Below are positions 36,262 through 47,364 of a DNA stretch of 64,000 nt, piece by piece (the stretch's first letter is position 1; every line of letters starts with the position of its first letter). This DNA comes from Deltaproteobacteria bacterium (GTDB lineage: Bacteria > Desulfobacterota > DSM-4660 > Desulfatiglandales > HGW-15): the NCBI GenBank assembly GCA_016931115.1, contig JAFGFM010000092.1:18703-82702 (forward strand), written 5' to 3'. The notes below the pieces were generated by a model that worked only from the letters and a program-made list of their open reading frames with translations, was not told where the DNA came from and searched no databases. The position numbers and the translations under genes are program-made.

Positions 36262-39261
36262 CTACATGGCATCAATCCCCATGTTGATAATAGTCCCGGT
36301 CAGATCACTGCTGCTGGTCTTAATTACCGAAATCCTTTCATGGGTGAATTTAACCTCATCCACAAGATACTGCTTGATCGCGAGCACCCTTTCATCAGCA
36401 AGGGATATCAATTTATCATCACTGATCGTCAGGGCCTTGAGAATCCCATCATAAATCTCTTTATAAACACTATTATCCTTAACCTGCGTCTCTGATCCCT
36501 GTGCGGATTTCTGTCCCTTTTCAGGATCCTCTCCCTGGATATTCATTTTCAATCGTTCGTCAACACCGGGCAAGCCCATCTCATTATTAATCGCCTTCAG
36601 CGTAACATGATTTTCTGTGACCATCCATAGCTCCTGAGATTTCAGCTTATCTTCAATCATTGATAACTCAATGCCTCTCCTATCTGCCACCATTTTATTA
36701 AGATTCGCTGTCTTAAGCGCTGCAACATCCTCCGACCTTGAGGCATTGCCCTTTATAGAAAGGGTGAGCTGAGGTCTTTGATTGAGTGCATCCGCAAGTT
36801 TTACGAGGTTGTCTTTACCTGCCTGGTTTAATATGGAACTGCCAGGGTCAAATAAAATATTCCCCATATCATCACCTCCGCCGGGTATCAGGGAACCGAG
36901 GAGCTTAAAAGGGGATGCCGCCGCCTTTACTAAAATATTCACAAGGGTCTTTATTATAATGCCTGCGACACTGAAATCGGGGTCATCAAGGTCTCCGGAT
37001 ATATTTACATCAAGATCAATCACGCCGGAAATGTCACGCAGGAGCGCAAGACCTAGCCCCACAGGCGCATTAATGACCGGCTCTACAGCAACCTTTTCAC
37101 CCAGATAAAGATTTTTTGCGTTTATGTTATTGTCTCCCTTTAATTTGCGGTCATGAAGGGAATAATCAAGGTCAAGGGAGAGTTTTCCGCTTTTCAGGTA
37201 GTTGCCTATATAGACACCGGAATAGGGTGAGAGGTGCGTCATCTCAAGTCCCTTTAATGTGCTTTTAAATGCGAACCCGGGCTGAAGGCGAATGGGATCA
37301 AGAGTGCCTGTGAGAGTAAAAGGTGCGTATTTGTCTATGTCTGCCTTGAATGAAAATGGGGAAGGGGCTTTTGTCAGCGAACCTATTTTATCTATGCTCA
37401 AGGCCATATTATACATGCCTGTCTTGTATTCTGGTTTCACACTTTTATCGGAAAAAAGGAGAGTGCCATTATTCAAGCTTACTTTATCTATTTCATATTT
37501 CCAGGGGTCTGAGCTGGACGGTTTTTGCTCAGATGGTTCAGCGTCCTTTATTTCCTCCTTTTCTTTCATCATACCTGCAAGGTTAAGGAGCTTTTTCTCA
37601 GACAGGCTTACAGCAAGATCAGGTTTTACAAGGCTGACTGATGCGACTGTAATCTTCCGGGCATTAACATCAGCCCTCAAATCATCAAGCATGAATCTGT
37701 TTAAACTGAAGAGAGGATTGTTGGAACGCAGATCCTTGATCTTTAAGTTGTCCAAGCCCATGCTGGTGGCTGCATTGATAGAGGTCTCTCCATCTTTTTT
37801 GACTGATACATTTCCATCTGCAAAAAGGTTTCCATCTGCTATGTTCAGCCACATGATTGCTTCAAGATATTTTGTAAATGGATTAAGCATGAGTTTATCA
37901 AGCTTATATTTCAGCTCCATTGAAAAGGGTGTGGGGCATAAAAAACCTTCAATATTTATCTCGCCATTACTGTTCAGGATGGCGGCAAGATTAATTGATA
38001 TTTTGCTTTCAGGTGCAAGGGATATATCCTTTAAATCCAGATTGATCCCAGAAAGTGTATGTTTTGTGTTTATTTTTTCGTTTTGGTCTTCAAAATCAAT
38101 CGTGCTGTTTTTTAGAAATACCTGCCTTACCATGATATCCCATGGTTTATTTTCTTTTCCATTATCCGCAGATGCATTTTCCTGCCCTGTTTTAGCGGGC
38201 TTATCAGGAGCAACAAGGGCTTCATACCTTGCCTTTCCCTTTTTATCGATCCACTGATTTAACGCCAGCCTGTCCAGAAGCACATCTTCAACCAATACCC
38301 TGCGCATTGTAATATCAACAGTGAAATTTTGGATGGCTATATTCCCTGCGCTCAGCATGGCCGGGTCAGTAAAATTATCATTAATGCCAAGATCCTTTAT
38401 TGCAAGGTTCCCTTTATCTATCTTAAAAATGAAATCAGTATCATCTTTAATATGGATATTTGTATCAAATGAAAGCATTCCTTTCCCTATCTTAAGGGGA
38501 AGGATATTTTCAAGGAATTTGCTAAAGCCTTCCAGGTTAATATTGTTTGCGCCTATGCTCCCTTCCACATACAGAGGGTCTATCCTGTAATCGCCCTTAA
38601 GTTGCAGCTCTCCCCCTTCCTGATCTTTTGCATTAATGGTAAAGGGGTTCAGATGCTCGTCACCTGTTGCAAAATACAATTCATTAACCTTGATAGAGAT
38701 ATCGTTAAGGTTTACTGTTGCAGGGTCATCCCCGCTTTTATCAGGATATTTGAATGCCCCCTTATTTATGGATGTGTTAAACAACTTGATGGCGATTGGT
38801 CTTTTACCTTTCTTATCTTCTTTCTCTTTACCCGAACCAGATGACAGCTTTTCAACAATATCGCTGAAATTAAAGCCCGTTTTAAATTTAATGATGTTAA
38901 TACGTGAGTTATCTAGGGACAGTTCATCAAAGGCTATTCCAAACAAAAAAACAGATTTCCATAAACCAAAGTCAACAAGAAGATTATCCCACGCTGCAAG
39001 ATGCCCGTCATTTGAATCTGAGACTGAAAGATTCTCTATTTGTAATGATAGCTTGAAGGGGTTGAAACGGATATCGCCAGTGGTTATCTCTCTACCTATA
39101 AGGGTTGAGACATCGGTCTCAAGTGTATTTTTTAGTTTACCGGGCAGGTAAAACCAGGATAGACAGAGATAAACAAGATATAAAAACAGAGAGGAGGCTA
39201 ATACCCATTGATACCATTTAATGAGCCTTAACCGGGTTTTTATTGTGCCCATGACGACCAC
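36262..39261 (-). CDS. DUF748 / AsmA-like large envelope protein
   Basis: N-terminal TM, AsmA-like beta repeats, C-terminal OmpA-like segment (ILFDPGSSILNQAGKDNLVKLADALNQRPQLTLSIKGNAS). Confidence 0.85.
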   Translation of the reverse strand: MVVMGTIKTRLRLIKWYQWVLASSLFLYLVYLCLSWFYLPGKLKNTLETDVSTLIGREITTGDIRFNPFKLSLQIENLSVSDSNDGHLAAWDNLLVDFGLWKSVFLFGIAFDELSLDNSRINIIKFKTGFNFSDIVEKLSSGSGKEKEDKKGKRPIAIKLFNTSINKGAFKYPDKSGDDPATVNLNDISIKVNELYFATGDEHLNPFTINAKDQEGGELQLKGDYRIDPLYVEGSIGANNINLEGFSKFLENILPLKIGKGMLSFDTNIHIKDDTDFIFKIDKGNLAIKDLGINDNFTDPAMLSAGNIAIQNFTVDITMRRVLVEDVLLDRLALNQWIDKKGKARYEALVAPDKPAKTGQENASADNGKENKPWDIMVRQVFLKNSTIDFEDQNEKINTKHTLSGINLDLKDISLAPESKISINLAAILNSNGEINIEGFLCPTPFSMELKYKLDKLMLNPFTKYLEAIMWLNIADGNLFADGNVSVKKDGETSINAATSMGLDNLKIKDLRSNNPLFSLNRFMLDDLRADVNARKITVASVSLVKPDLAVSLSEKKLLNLAGMMKEKEEIKDAEPSEQKPSSSDPWKYEIDKVSLNNGTLLFSDKSVKPEYKTGMYNMALSIDKIGSLTKAPSPFSFKADIDKYAPFTLTGTLDPIRLQPGFAFKSTLKGLEMTHLSPYSGVYIGNYLKSGKLSLDLDYSLHDRKLKGDNNINAKNLYLGEKVAVEPVINAPVGLGLALLRDISGVIDLDVNISGDLDDPDFSVAGIIIKTLVNILVKAAASPFKLLGSLIPGGGDDMGNILFDPGSSILNQAGKDNLVKLADALNQRPQLTLSIKGNASRSEDVAALKTANLNKMVADRRGIELSMIEDKLKSQELWMVTENHVTLKAINNEMGLPGVDERLKMNIQGEDPEKGQKSAQGSETQVKDNSVYKEIYDGILKALTISDDKLISLADERVLAIKQYLVDEVKFTHERISVIKTSSSDLTGTIINMGIDAM

Positions 39262-39273
39262 TCTTCTTAATGG

Positions 39274-40224
39274 TTAATGAACTGTTACTTTAAGCCCCAT
39301 CTCCTCCAGGATATTTTTAAATGATTGTATCTTTTCGTCAGAAGGGACAGGGGCCTGAGCCACCTTTTTATTGCTGCTTATCCTCTGGTGCTTCATAACC
39401 CCCAGGTTATGATAGGGCAATAGCTGGATAACAGTTACTGCATCACCAAGGGTTTTGCAGAACTCCCCTGTCTCCTTAATGTTTTCCTCTGAGTCATTGA
39501 ACCTTGGGATAACTGGTATCCTTACCTGCATCTTTCCGCCTGCATCTGCAATCCTTTTTGCATTTTCAAGGATGATCTCGTTTGGCACCCCGATTACCTG
39601 TTTGTGCAGGTCACTCCTCATATGTTTTAAATCATAAAGAAAGAGGTCTGTGTATGGCAGCACCGCATCAATATTTTTAGCACCGGAAAAACCTGTTGTG
39701 TCCAGTGCAGTGTGGATTCCCTTTTCTTTTAAGGATTTTAATAGGGTAAGGGTGAATTCAGGCTGTGAAAGCGCCTCCCCGCCCGATATGGTGACCCCGC
39801 CGCCAGACTGATCATAAAAGGGCTTATCCCTTACAAGCTTTTCTGTAAGCTCCTCTACAGTATAATCTGTACCGCACATATAGAGGGCATCAGGGTAACA
39901 GACATTGGCGCATGCACCACAGTTGTCACATAAATCTCTATCTATATCAATAAGCCGTATATCCTCTTTTGTCACCATGTGCTGAATAACTGTGCCTTGG
40001 CGTATGGCCCCTTTGGGACAGACATTCAGGCATTTTCCGCATTTATCAATGCCAATACACCTCATGGAGATCCAGCTCAGTTGTGTATAAAACTCCTGTG
40101 ACTCAGGGCTGTGACACCATGGGCAGCGCAGGGGGCAACCCTTTAAAAATACGGTGGTTCTTATGCCTGGACCATCCTGTACAGAAAAACCCTGTATGTC
40201 ATATACCTTGCCGGTGATAGTCAT
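39274..40224 (-). CDS. Glycyl radical enzyme activating protein (radical SAM)
   Basis: GPGIRTTVFLKGCPLRCPWCHSPE; two ferredoxin-like CxxCxxC clusters; GGGVTISGGEAL. Confidence 0.95.
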   Translation of the reverse strand: MTITGKVYDIQGFSVQDGPGIRTTVFLKGCPLRCPWCHSPESQEFYTQLSWISMRCIGIDKCGKCLNVCPKGAIRQGTVIQHMVTKEDIRLIDIDRDLCDNCGACANVCYPDALYMCGTDYTVEELTEKLVRDKPFYDQSGGGVTISGGEALSQPEFTLTLLKSLKEKGIHTALDTTGFSGAKNIDAVLPYTDLFLYDLKHMRSDLHKQVIGVPNEIILENAKRIADAGGKMQVRIPVIPRFNDSEENIKETGEFCKTLGDAVTVIQLLPYHNLGVMKHQRISSNKKVAQAPVPSDEKIQSFKNILEEMGLKVTVH

Positions 40225-42641
40225 TAGAAACTGAACTCCGTTCTCTTTATTATATCTTCCTGGCTCTCTTTATAGAGCTCCACAAAATAGGCGCTGAATC
40301 CTGCAATACGTACCACAAGGTCCCTGTAATCATCAGGCCGCTCCTGTGCCTTTCTTAAGACATCAGCGCTTACAATGTTAAACTGCATCTCCATGCCGCC
40401 CAGGCCGAAATAGGTTTTTATCAGGGCCTTGAGTTTTTCCTTACCCTGTTCGTTTCTTACTGCCGTAGGATGAAAACGCAGGTTTAAGAGTGTGCCGTTC
40501 CCGAATTTTTTCTGGTCAATTGCAGAGACCGATCTGACGGTTGCTGTGGGCCCGTTCTTATCCAGTTGCTGCACCGGTGATATGCCGTCACAAAGTGGTT
40601 CACCCCTTTTTCTGCCGTCAGGTGAGGCGGCAGTCATCATGCCAAAGAGGATATGTGCTGTTACCGGATAAAGCCCTGCTGAATACCTGCCCCTGTAGCC
40701 CGTGCCTGAGTTAATGGCGTTTGCATATATATCAGATGCCCATGTGGCAAACTGATCCACATACTCGTTGCCATTGCCATAATGGGGTGACTCCTTCAAT
40801 ATCCGTTGCCTTAAGTCTTCCTTTCCTTCCCAGTTTGTCATGATGGCATCATAGATTTCACGCGCACTGACAAGCTTTTTATCAAAGACCATGTATTTAA
40901 CTGCTGCCAGGCTGTCTGTGATGTTACCGATTGCTATGCCTGCATTTCCGGTGGAGTTGTATTTTGCGCCGCCCTTCATTACATCCTTACCCTTTTCCAT
41001 GCATCCGTCTATTGTTGCAGAGACAACCGGAAGGGGCATGTGTTCTGATGCCACATATTCAAAGGTGTTGACAAGGGTTATTTGCCAGTTTGCAAAATAT
41101 TCGATCTGTTTTTTTACCGCATCAAGCACCTCATCAAATGTCTTCATCTCATAGAGATACCCTGTCGGAAGCCCTGTCTGTCCGCTAATTTTGCCATCAA
41201 ACCCCGGCATAGGATTATAGCCATTATTGATTGCCAGGATAAATGCATTAAGCAGGTTGAAAAAGGACTCTGTTCCGGTTCCGCCCGGGGCTGCCCATTC
41301 ATCGCCGCAGCTCTGTGGTTCAACACATCCTATAAGGCAGTAATTACGTGCGCTCTCTATGGGTAGACCCCTTGCCATAAGGGCCGGGATTATTACATCA
41401 TCACTCTCAAATGTCGGCACACCGCCTGCAATCTGTGTGGTTTCAATCGCCGCCTCCCACAGGGCATCAGGCGTACCTTTATGCACACGCATGGACTGCG
41501 GCGGATCATGGAGTATAAGTCTTCCAGCCGATTGCAGCATCATGTATGTAACTGTATTTGTGGCATCTTTGCCATCCCTTGTAACGCCGCCCAGTGTCAT
41601 CAGCTGCCCGCTTGTATAACCGGGGCCTGACTTTGTTGCCAGTTCAGGCCATATCTTGTTCATCTCTGCTACCTTGAGATAAAAGAGGTCAAGTAGCTCC
41701 TGTGCCTCATCATGGGTAAGCCTTTTTGCCTTTATATCCGCATCGTAAAATTTGCCAAGGTACTGGTCTAAACGTCCGAATGAGATGCCGTGCTGCTGCC
41801 CGTCAAGGCAGAGGCATATCTGATAGAGGTATATGCACTGGATAGCGTCATGGAATGTGCGGCATGGGTTCTCCATTATCCGGTTCAGGCTCTCTGCCAT
41901 TCTTAACAGCTCTTTTTGTCTTTCAGGATTTGTTTCTATGGAAGCAAGCCTTTCACACTCTTTTGCATATCTCTTTGAAAAGGCGATGATTCCGTCGCAT
42001 ACTATGGTTATTGCCCTGTAGAAATTGTACCTGTATACGCTGTCACCGAACATCACCCCTTCGAGTTCTTCCATTTTTTCCTGGGCCTCTTTTTTTATGG
42101 CCCCAAAACCTTTGTTAATGGCCTTTTCAAAGTCTGCTACAAAATGGCCGACAGGCGACTGGCAGACACCCTTGATACCAAAGGTTGTTACACCATTACC
42201 GACCGCCTTTTTATATCCTTCTGGTATATATTCATCCACCTTTGCACTCAGGCACTCCTTGCGCCAGAACTCGCCGGTAGCGAGCACATATTCGGCATCC
42301 TTTTCATCTATATCATATGGGTCTGTATCTCTTTTTGGAATGGTGCCGGCCTTTAATTCATCAAGAAACCAGCTGAAGGATATCTCAGGATAAAGGGCGC
42401 AGCACCTGTATGATGTGCCCTGCCACCCTACAATTACCTCGTCTTCATTAATATGCACCGGGAGTTTTTCACACAGATTCTTAAAGTTTTTTGCCCTTTT
42501 AAGTATCCCCTGGAGTTGTGGGTTTTCCATGTAAAATTCTGTCACTATCCTGTATCTTGCTATGCAGATACTTGGCCTTGTTGTGCGATATTTTTCTCTT
42601 ATTTTTGATACCCTGGGAGATATTGGGCTTAATGTATACAT
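40224..42641 (-). CDS. Glycyl radical enzyme (PFL-like), substrate unassigned
   Basis: Catalytic NYCLIGCVEPQSCGDEW; C-terminal RIAGFSAYFVEL glycyl radical motif; overlaps the activase gene. Confidence 0.95.
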   Translation of the reverse strand: MYTLSPISPRVSKIREKYRTTRPSICIARYRIVTEFYMENPQLQGILKRAKNFKNLCEKLPVHINEDEVIVGWQGTSYRCCALYPEISFSWFLDELKAGTIPKRDTDPYDIDEKDAEYVLATGEFWRKECLSAKVDEYIPEGYKKAVGNGVTTFGIKGVCQSPVGHFVADFEKAINKGFGAIKKEAQEKMEELEGVMFGDSVYRYNFYRAITIVCDGIIAFSKRYAKECERLASIETNPERQKELLRMAESLNRIMENPCRTFHDAIQCIYLYQICLCLDGQQHGISFGRLDQYLGKFYDADIKAKRLTHDEAQELLDLFYLKVAEMNKIWPELATKSGPGYTSGQLMTLGGVTRDGKDATNTVTYMMLQSAGRLILHDPPQSMRVHKGTPDALWEAAIETTQIAGGVPTFESDDVIIPALMARGLPIESARNYCLIGCVEPQSCGDEWAAPGGTGTESFFNLLNAFILAINNGYNPMPGFDGKISGQTGLPTGYLYEMKTFDEVLDAVKKQIEYFANWQITLVNTFEYVASEHMPLPVVSATIDGCMEKGKDVMKGGAKYNSTGNAGIAIGNITDSLAAVKYMVFDKKLVSAREIYDAIMTNWEGKEDLRQRILKESPHYGNGNEYVDQFATWASDIYANAINSGTGYRGRYSAGLYPVTAHILFGMMTAASPDGRKRGEPLCDGISPVQQLDKNGPTATVRSVSAIDQKKFGNGTLLNLRFHPTAVRNEQGKEKLKALIKTYFGLGGMEMQFNIVSADVLRKAQERPDDYRDLVVRIAGFSAYFVELYKESQEDIIKRTEFSF

Positions 42642-42669
42642 AAAATTCCTCCAAACCTGATAAGTCTTA

Positions 42670-42690
42670 TTAATTAAAGCCTTTAATTAA
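42670..42690. promoter_or_regulatory. Palindromic operator candidate upstream of the GRE gene
   Basis: TTAATTAAAG-C-CTTTAATTAA, 29 nt upstream of the start codon. Confidence 0.55.
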
Positions 42691-42961
42691 TTTATAACTT
42701 AAGTCGTTGAGATTGTCACGTCAAGTTATGATTAAGGCTTTTATCTATCAATATTTATAATAAACCCCGTTCTGTATACAATACAGAAACTCAAATAATT
42801 ATAGATATCTTAATCGGCGTTTCAGGGATGAAACATAAACCGGGTCTCAATTGTCAAAAGACCTTATTAAGGCCCTTTATTTTTGTTCTGTTTTTTATTA
42901 ATATAACTCTTCACATTATTTTTCTTTTCCATATTGTTTCACTAAAAAAAGGAGGAGTGCA

Positions 42962-45094
42962 ATGGCACGTCCATTAAAATGGATTCTGGGAGTTTTTGGC
43001 GGGATTATTATTTTAGTCATAATAGCTGTAATAGTTATTGTTTCAAGTTATGACTTTAACAATCTTAAACCTGTTATTTCAAAGGCAGTCTATGATGCAA
43101 CCGGCAGGGAGCTTGTAATAGGCAGCGATATTGATCTTGATATAGGGCTAACCCCCTCCCTTGTATTATCAAATGTGAGGTTTCAGAATGCAGAGTGGGG
43201 AACCAGAAAAGATATGCTTAATGTGGGCAGGTTTGAGTTAAAGGTTTCATTGATGCCCCTTTTAAAAGGAAACGTAGAGGTGCACCGCTTTATACTTAAA
43301 GACTTTGATGTATTAATAGAGACAGACAAAAAGGGTAAGGCAAACTATCAATTTGATACAGAGAAAAAGGCTGAAACAGAAGAGAAAATGCCCGGAACTG
43401 AATCAGAGGACACGGCAGCACCCCCTGCCTTTGCTGTGAATGAACTCGAAATAGAAAATGGCGTCATCACCTACAGGGACGGAAAAACAGGTAAGACACA
43501 AAACCTGACCATCACTAATCTCACGACAGGCATCAAGGGTCTTGAAAACCCATTAACCATTGATCTAAGCGGTAAATATAATAATGAGCCATTTAAGGTA
43601 TCAGGCACACTAGGGAGCATAAAAGGGCTAAATGACACTCAGACCCCGTGGCCTTTAGACCTTTCTATAGATGCCTTTGGTGCAAATGCAGGCCTGAAGG
43701 GTTCTATAAAAAATCCTGCTGAACAGATGGGTATCAATTTGGATTTTAATGTGAAGATAGATGACTGGGCAAAACTTTCAAAGCTTGCGGAAACGGAGAT
43801 ACCTTTAAAGGAAGCATTCAGCATCTCAGGGAATATAGCTGACAGGGCATCAAAAAATTATTACATGAGCGGGTTAAAGATTGCCCTTGGGAAGAACCAG
43901 ATAAATGGTTCATTAGGCATTAACCTTTCCGGCAAGGTCCCTTATATTGATGCGGCCTTATCATCAAAGGAGCTTGATCTGACCACATTAATGAAGGAGG
44001 GCAAGGAGACTGAAAAACCTGCTGAGGTATCAGCAAAGGGTGATGAAGAGATGAAAAGGCTTTTTTCTGATGAACCCCTTAACCTTGATTCATTAAAGGC
44101 GGTAAATGGTAAATTCAAAATCAGCATAGATAAACTTGTTTTGCCTGAAATGGTCTTAAACGCCCTTTCTGTTGACTCCACAATGAATAATGGCAGTCTT
44201 GCTTTAAAGCCTTTAAAGATGAATATGGGTGGAGGCAATATAGGTATCAATATTGATCTTGCCTCAAAGGCAAATGGGGTTGAACTTGCCAGTCTCATTA
44301 ATGTACAGGGGCTGGAGCTTGGAGATGTGCTTGAAAAGGCAGGGGTAAAGGAAAAGATTGAGGGGCTTTTTGATGCAGATATAGACATCAAAGGCCGTGG
44401 GAGTTCATTTGCCGCGATTATGGGTGGGCTTAATGGTTATACTACTGTTACTATGAGTGAAGGTGTTATAAGCAATAAATATTTTAATATGCTTGGCAGT
44501 GATTTCAGCAAGGGTATCATGAGGCTTCTAAATCCGACAGCACAGTCAAAGGATTACACTACAATAAAGTGTATGGTTACACGATTTGACATAAAAGAGG
44601 GCATGGCCGATGCCACTGTCCTTGTTGTTGATACAAGCATGATGAGTGTGGCAGGCGCGGGTGATATTAACCTTAGGAATGAAACACTTAATCTCTCCCT
44701 TGATCCCTCTACAAAAGGGGGTGTAGCAGGGTATAATCTAAACATCGGTGAGCTGACCCAACCCTTTAAGCTGGGCGGGACGCTTGCAAAACCATCCCTG
44801 GTGATTGATAAACAAAAGGCAGCCCTCTCAATTGGAAAGGCGTTTGGAAAGGATGGGCTCAAGGGGCTGTTAAAGAAGGGGACACAGGAAACAGGTGCAG
44901 GTGTGGATGTGGATGTGTGTACCCCTGCGCTTCAGGCCGCCAAAACAGGTGTGAAACAGACAGTCAAAAAGGAGGCATCAGAGGCTTCAACAGGTGAAGA
45001 GACACAACCAGCAGAGCCAGTTACCACTGAAAAACTTATAGAAGATGCGGTTAAAGACCCTAAAAAGGCACTAAAGAACCTGTTTGGGAGGTAG
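42962..45094 (+). CDS. AsmA family protein
   Basis: N-terminal TM; DATGRELVIGSDIDLDIGLTPSLVLSNVRFQNAEWG; C-terminal AsmA repeat. Confidence 0.9.
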   Translation: MARPLKWILGVFGGIIILVIIAVIVIVSSYDFNNLKPVISKAVYDATGRELVIGSDIDLDIGLTPSLVLSNVRFQNAEWGTRKDMLNVGRFELKVSLMPLLKGNVEVHRFILKDFDVLIETDKKGKANYQFDTEKKAETEEKMPGTESEDTAAPPAFAVNELEIENGVITYRDGKTGKTQNLTITNLTTGIKGLENPLTIDLSGKYNNEPFKVSGTLGSIKGLNDTQTPWPLDLSIDAFGANAGLKGSIKNPAEQMGINLDFNVKIDDWAKLSKLAETEIPLKEAFSISGNIADRASKNYYMSGLKIALGKNQINGSLGINLSGKVPYIDAALSSKELDLTTLMKEGKETEKPAEVSAKGDEEMKRLFSDEPLNLDSLKAVNGKFKISIDKLVLPEMVLNALSVDSTMNNGSLALKPLKMNMGGGNIGINIDLASKANGVELASLINVQGLELGDVLEKAGVKEKIEGLFDADIDIKGRGSSFAAIMGGLNGYTTVTMSEGVISNKYFNMLGSDFSKGIMRLLNPTAQSKDYTTIKCMVTRFDIKEGMADATVLVVDTSMMSVAGAGDINLRNETLNLSLDPSTKGGVAGYNLNIGELTQPFKLGGTLAKPSLVIDKQKAALSIGKAFGKDGLKGLLKKGTQETGAGVDVDVCTPALQAAKTGVKQTVKKEASEASTGEETQPAEPVTTEKLIEDAVKDPKKALKNLFGR

Positions 45095-45477
45095 TTATTA
45101 AGGTTGACGATGGTTTCAGCTGTTAAATGGAAATATAGTAAACGATTTTGTTTTATTAAAATTGTATCCATTGAAATGTTTGATATCATTAGATCATTTA
45201 CAGCTGAAACCAGTGTGGCAGCAGCAAAAACCATTGGGAAATCCTGGTATTTTTTCATTATCTATAATTTCAGATACTTTCGATGGTTTTTGCCCTGGTC
45301 ATTTATACCGCTTTCAGCTTTACCAAGAAGGTGTTTCACCTTACTGTAAGGTTTATTTTGATTTATCAATACTGAAAATACTATAAACTCTAGAAATGAA
45401 TTGATAGAGGAATTAATATGAAATATGTTTGTCCTAAAGCCACATGGCTTATACTTTAATAAATATAAGGCAACAAT

Positions 45478-46122
45478 ATGACCATTCTTAAAAAGATCCG
45501 GAACAACATCAAACAAAAATTACTGGCAGGGGTTCTTCTTTTTCTTCCCTTTGGTGTGGCACTGCTGGTAATACGCTGGCTCTTTGGCTGGCTGAAAAAT
45601 ATTTTGCAGCCTATCATAAAAGGATTTTTAACAGGTATTGATAAGATAGCCTTTTTCAATGTAGTTCCTGATACATATATAAACATTGCGGTTGTGATAG
45701 CATCTGTTTTTATACTTGTTTTTTCGTTCTACCTGATCGGATCATTGGGCCAGTTTCTGATAGGCAGAAGATTGATTGCCATTGGTGAGACTGTTCTTAT
45801 GCAGATCCCCTTGATTTCAACGATCTATTCGGCAACAAAGCAGGTCATACAGAGTTTTTCTCAGGATAAAGCTGCCTTCAAATCGGTAGTTGTTGTACAG
45901 TTTCCACGCCCCGGGTTTTTTGCCTATGGTTTTTTAACTGGCTATATTCATGACAGTCAGGGCAAGAAATATTGCAAGGTTTTTATCCCGACAACACCTA
46001 ATCCGACAACCGGTTTTTACGAAATAATACCGGCAGAGGAGGTAAGGGAAATAGCAATTACCATTGAGGAGGCATTTAAGACGATAATATCAGGAGGTAT
46101 GGTCTCTTCAGATTTTTTTTAA
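45478..46122 (+). CDS. DUF502 family membrane protein
   Basis: KQKLLAGVLLFLPFGVALLVIRWLFGW; LIGRRLIAIGETVLMQIPLISTIYSATKQVIQ. Confidence 0.88.
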   Translation: MTILKKIRNNIKQKLLAGVLLFLPFGVALLVIRWLFGWLKNILQPIIKGFLTGIDKIAFFNVVPDTYINIAVVIASVFILVFSFYLIGSLGQFLIGRRLIAIGETVLMQIPLISTIYSATKQVIQSFSQDKAAFKSVVVVQFPRPGFFAYGFLTGYIHDSQGKKYCKVFIPTTPNPTTGFYEIIPAEEVREIAITIEEAFKTIISGGMVSSDFF

Positions 46123-46125
46123 GGG

Positions 46126-47172
46126 TTATTGCTCCAGTAGTTTATATTTAGTCTGTCTTGCCTTCCACCTGTCACGTGCAAATTTCTGCATGTCACTGAA
46201 CACATCCTTTTCGTCTATTATCTCAAGGCCCAGCAGTGTTTCAATGATATCTTCCATTGTTACTATGCCTTCAATTCCTCCATACTCATCTACGATTAAT
46301 GACAACTGCTCTTTTTTCTGTAAAAGTGTCTCCCACACCCCAAACAGGTTCCTGGTGTCAGGTATGATTACTATTTCACGTTTTATATCCTTAAGCCTTA
46401 AATCATGGCTGCCTTCAGCCAGTTTTTCAAATACCTGCTCCCTGAATACATAGCCAGAGATGTTTTCAGTAAGCCCGGAATAAATGGGTATTCTGGAAAA
46501 TTTCAGGTAATCTTTTTGCATCAGAAACTCTTCCAGAGATAAATTTTCATCAGCAGTCACAAGCACCACCCTGGGGGTCATGATATTGGTTACCTTCACA
46601 TTCTTGAGCTTGAGTATATTCTGTATTATTTTATGTTCCCTCTCATGGACAATGCCCTCTTCAACCCCTATGCCTGCAAGGGCGGATATCTCTTCCCTGC
46701 TGGTTGTTCTCTCAGGGCTGCTTCCTGAAAATGCCTTTGTGATAAATAATGACATGTATACCAGTGGATAGGTCATAATAACCATGCATCTGATTACCTG
46801 TGATGAAACCATAGCCAGCTCGCGCCAGAATCGTGCGCCGATGGACTTGGGGATAATCTCTGAAAATATGAGTATCAGTATGGTCATTGTTGCAGAGATA
46901 ATCCCGAAATAGACTTCGCCAAAAATCTTTATTGACTGTGCTCCCACACCTGCTGCCCCTATTGTATTGGCAATGGTATTCAAAGAGAGGATTGCTGATA
47001 GGGGCCTGTTAATATTTTCCTTTAACACTAATAATCTTTCAGCCCATGACTTTCCCTGCTCTTTTTGGGAAATCAGGAATGACTGGGGGATAGAAAGCAG
47101 GACCGCCTCCATTATTGAACAAAGGAATGAAATAAATAATGCCATAAACAAGAATAAAAATAGTAATATCAT
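46126..47172 (-). CDS. CNNM/CorC-type transporter with CBS pair
   Basis: DUF21 TM domain; VTNIMTPRVVLVTADENLSLEEFL; VDEYGGIEGIVTMEDIIETLLG. Confidence 0.92.
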   Translation of the reverse strand: MILLFLFLFMALFISFLCSIMEAVLLSIPQSFLISQKEQGKSWAERLLVLKENINRPLSAILSLNTIANTIGAAGVGAQSIKIFGEVYFGIISATMTILILIFSEIIPKSIGARFWRELAMVSSQVIRCMVIMTYPLVYMSLFITKAFSGSSPERTTSREEISALAGIGVEEGIVHEREHKIIQNILKLKNVKVTNIMTPRVVLVTADENLSLEEFLMQKDYLKFSRIPIYSGLTENISGYVFREQVFEKLAEGSHDLRLKDIKREIVIIPDTRNLFGVWETLLQKKEQLSLIVDEYGGIEGIVTMEDIIETLLGLEIIDEKDVFSDMQKFARDRWKARQTKYKLLEQ

Positions 47173-47364
47173 ATTTTCCTGTTATAAAAAATTAATTAAA
47201 AAAGTGGTAAAGGTGTTTAAATATTAATCTGAGTTATGTTAATATCAAAAGCAACTGTTGAAGGCAAGAGGCTTCGCCTTAATCATATTAATACTGAGAT
47301 ATAAAATATATATGAAATCGGTTTTTATTTTTTACAATATGTTGGATAGAAAAGGAGAGCATTT

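Noticed and set aside
37292-38257. 321-aa plus-strand ORF
   Set aside because: Antisense shadow of the DUF748 gene, Ser/Phe-rich composition typical of a spurious frame
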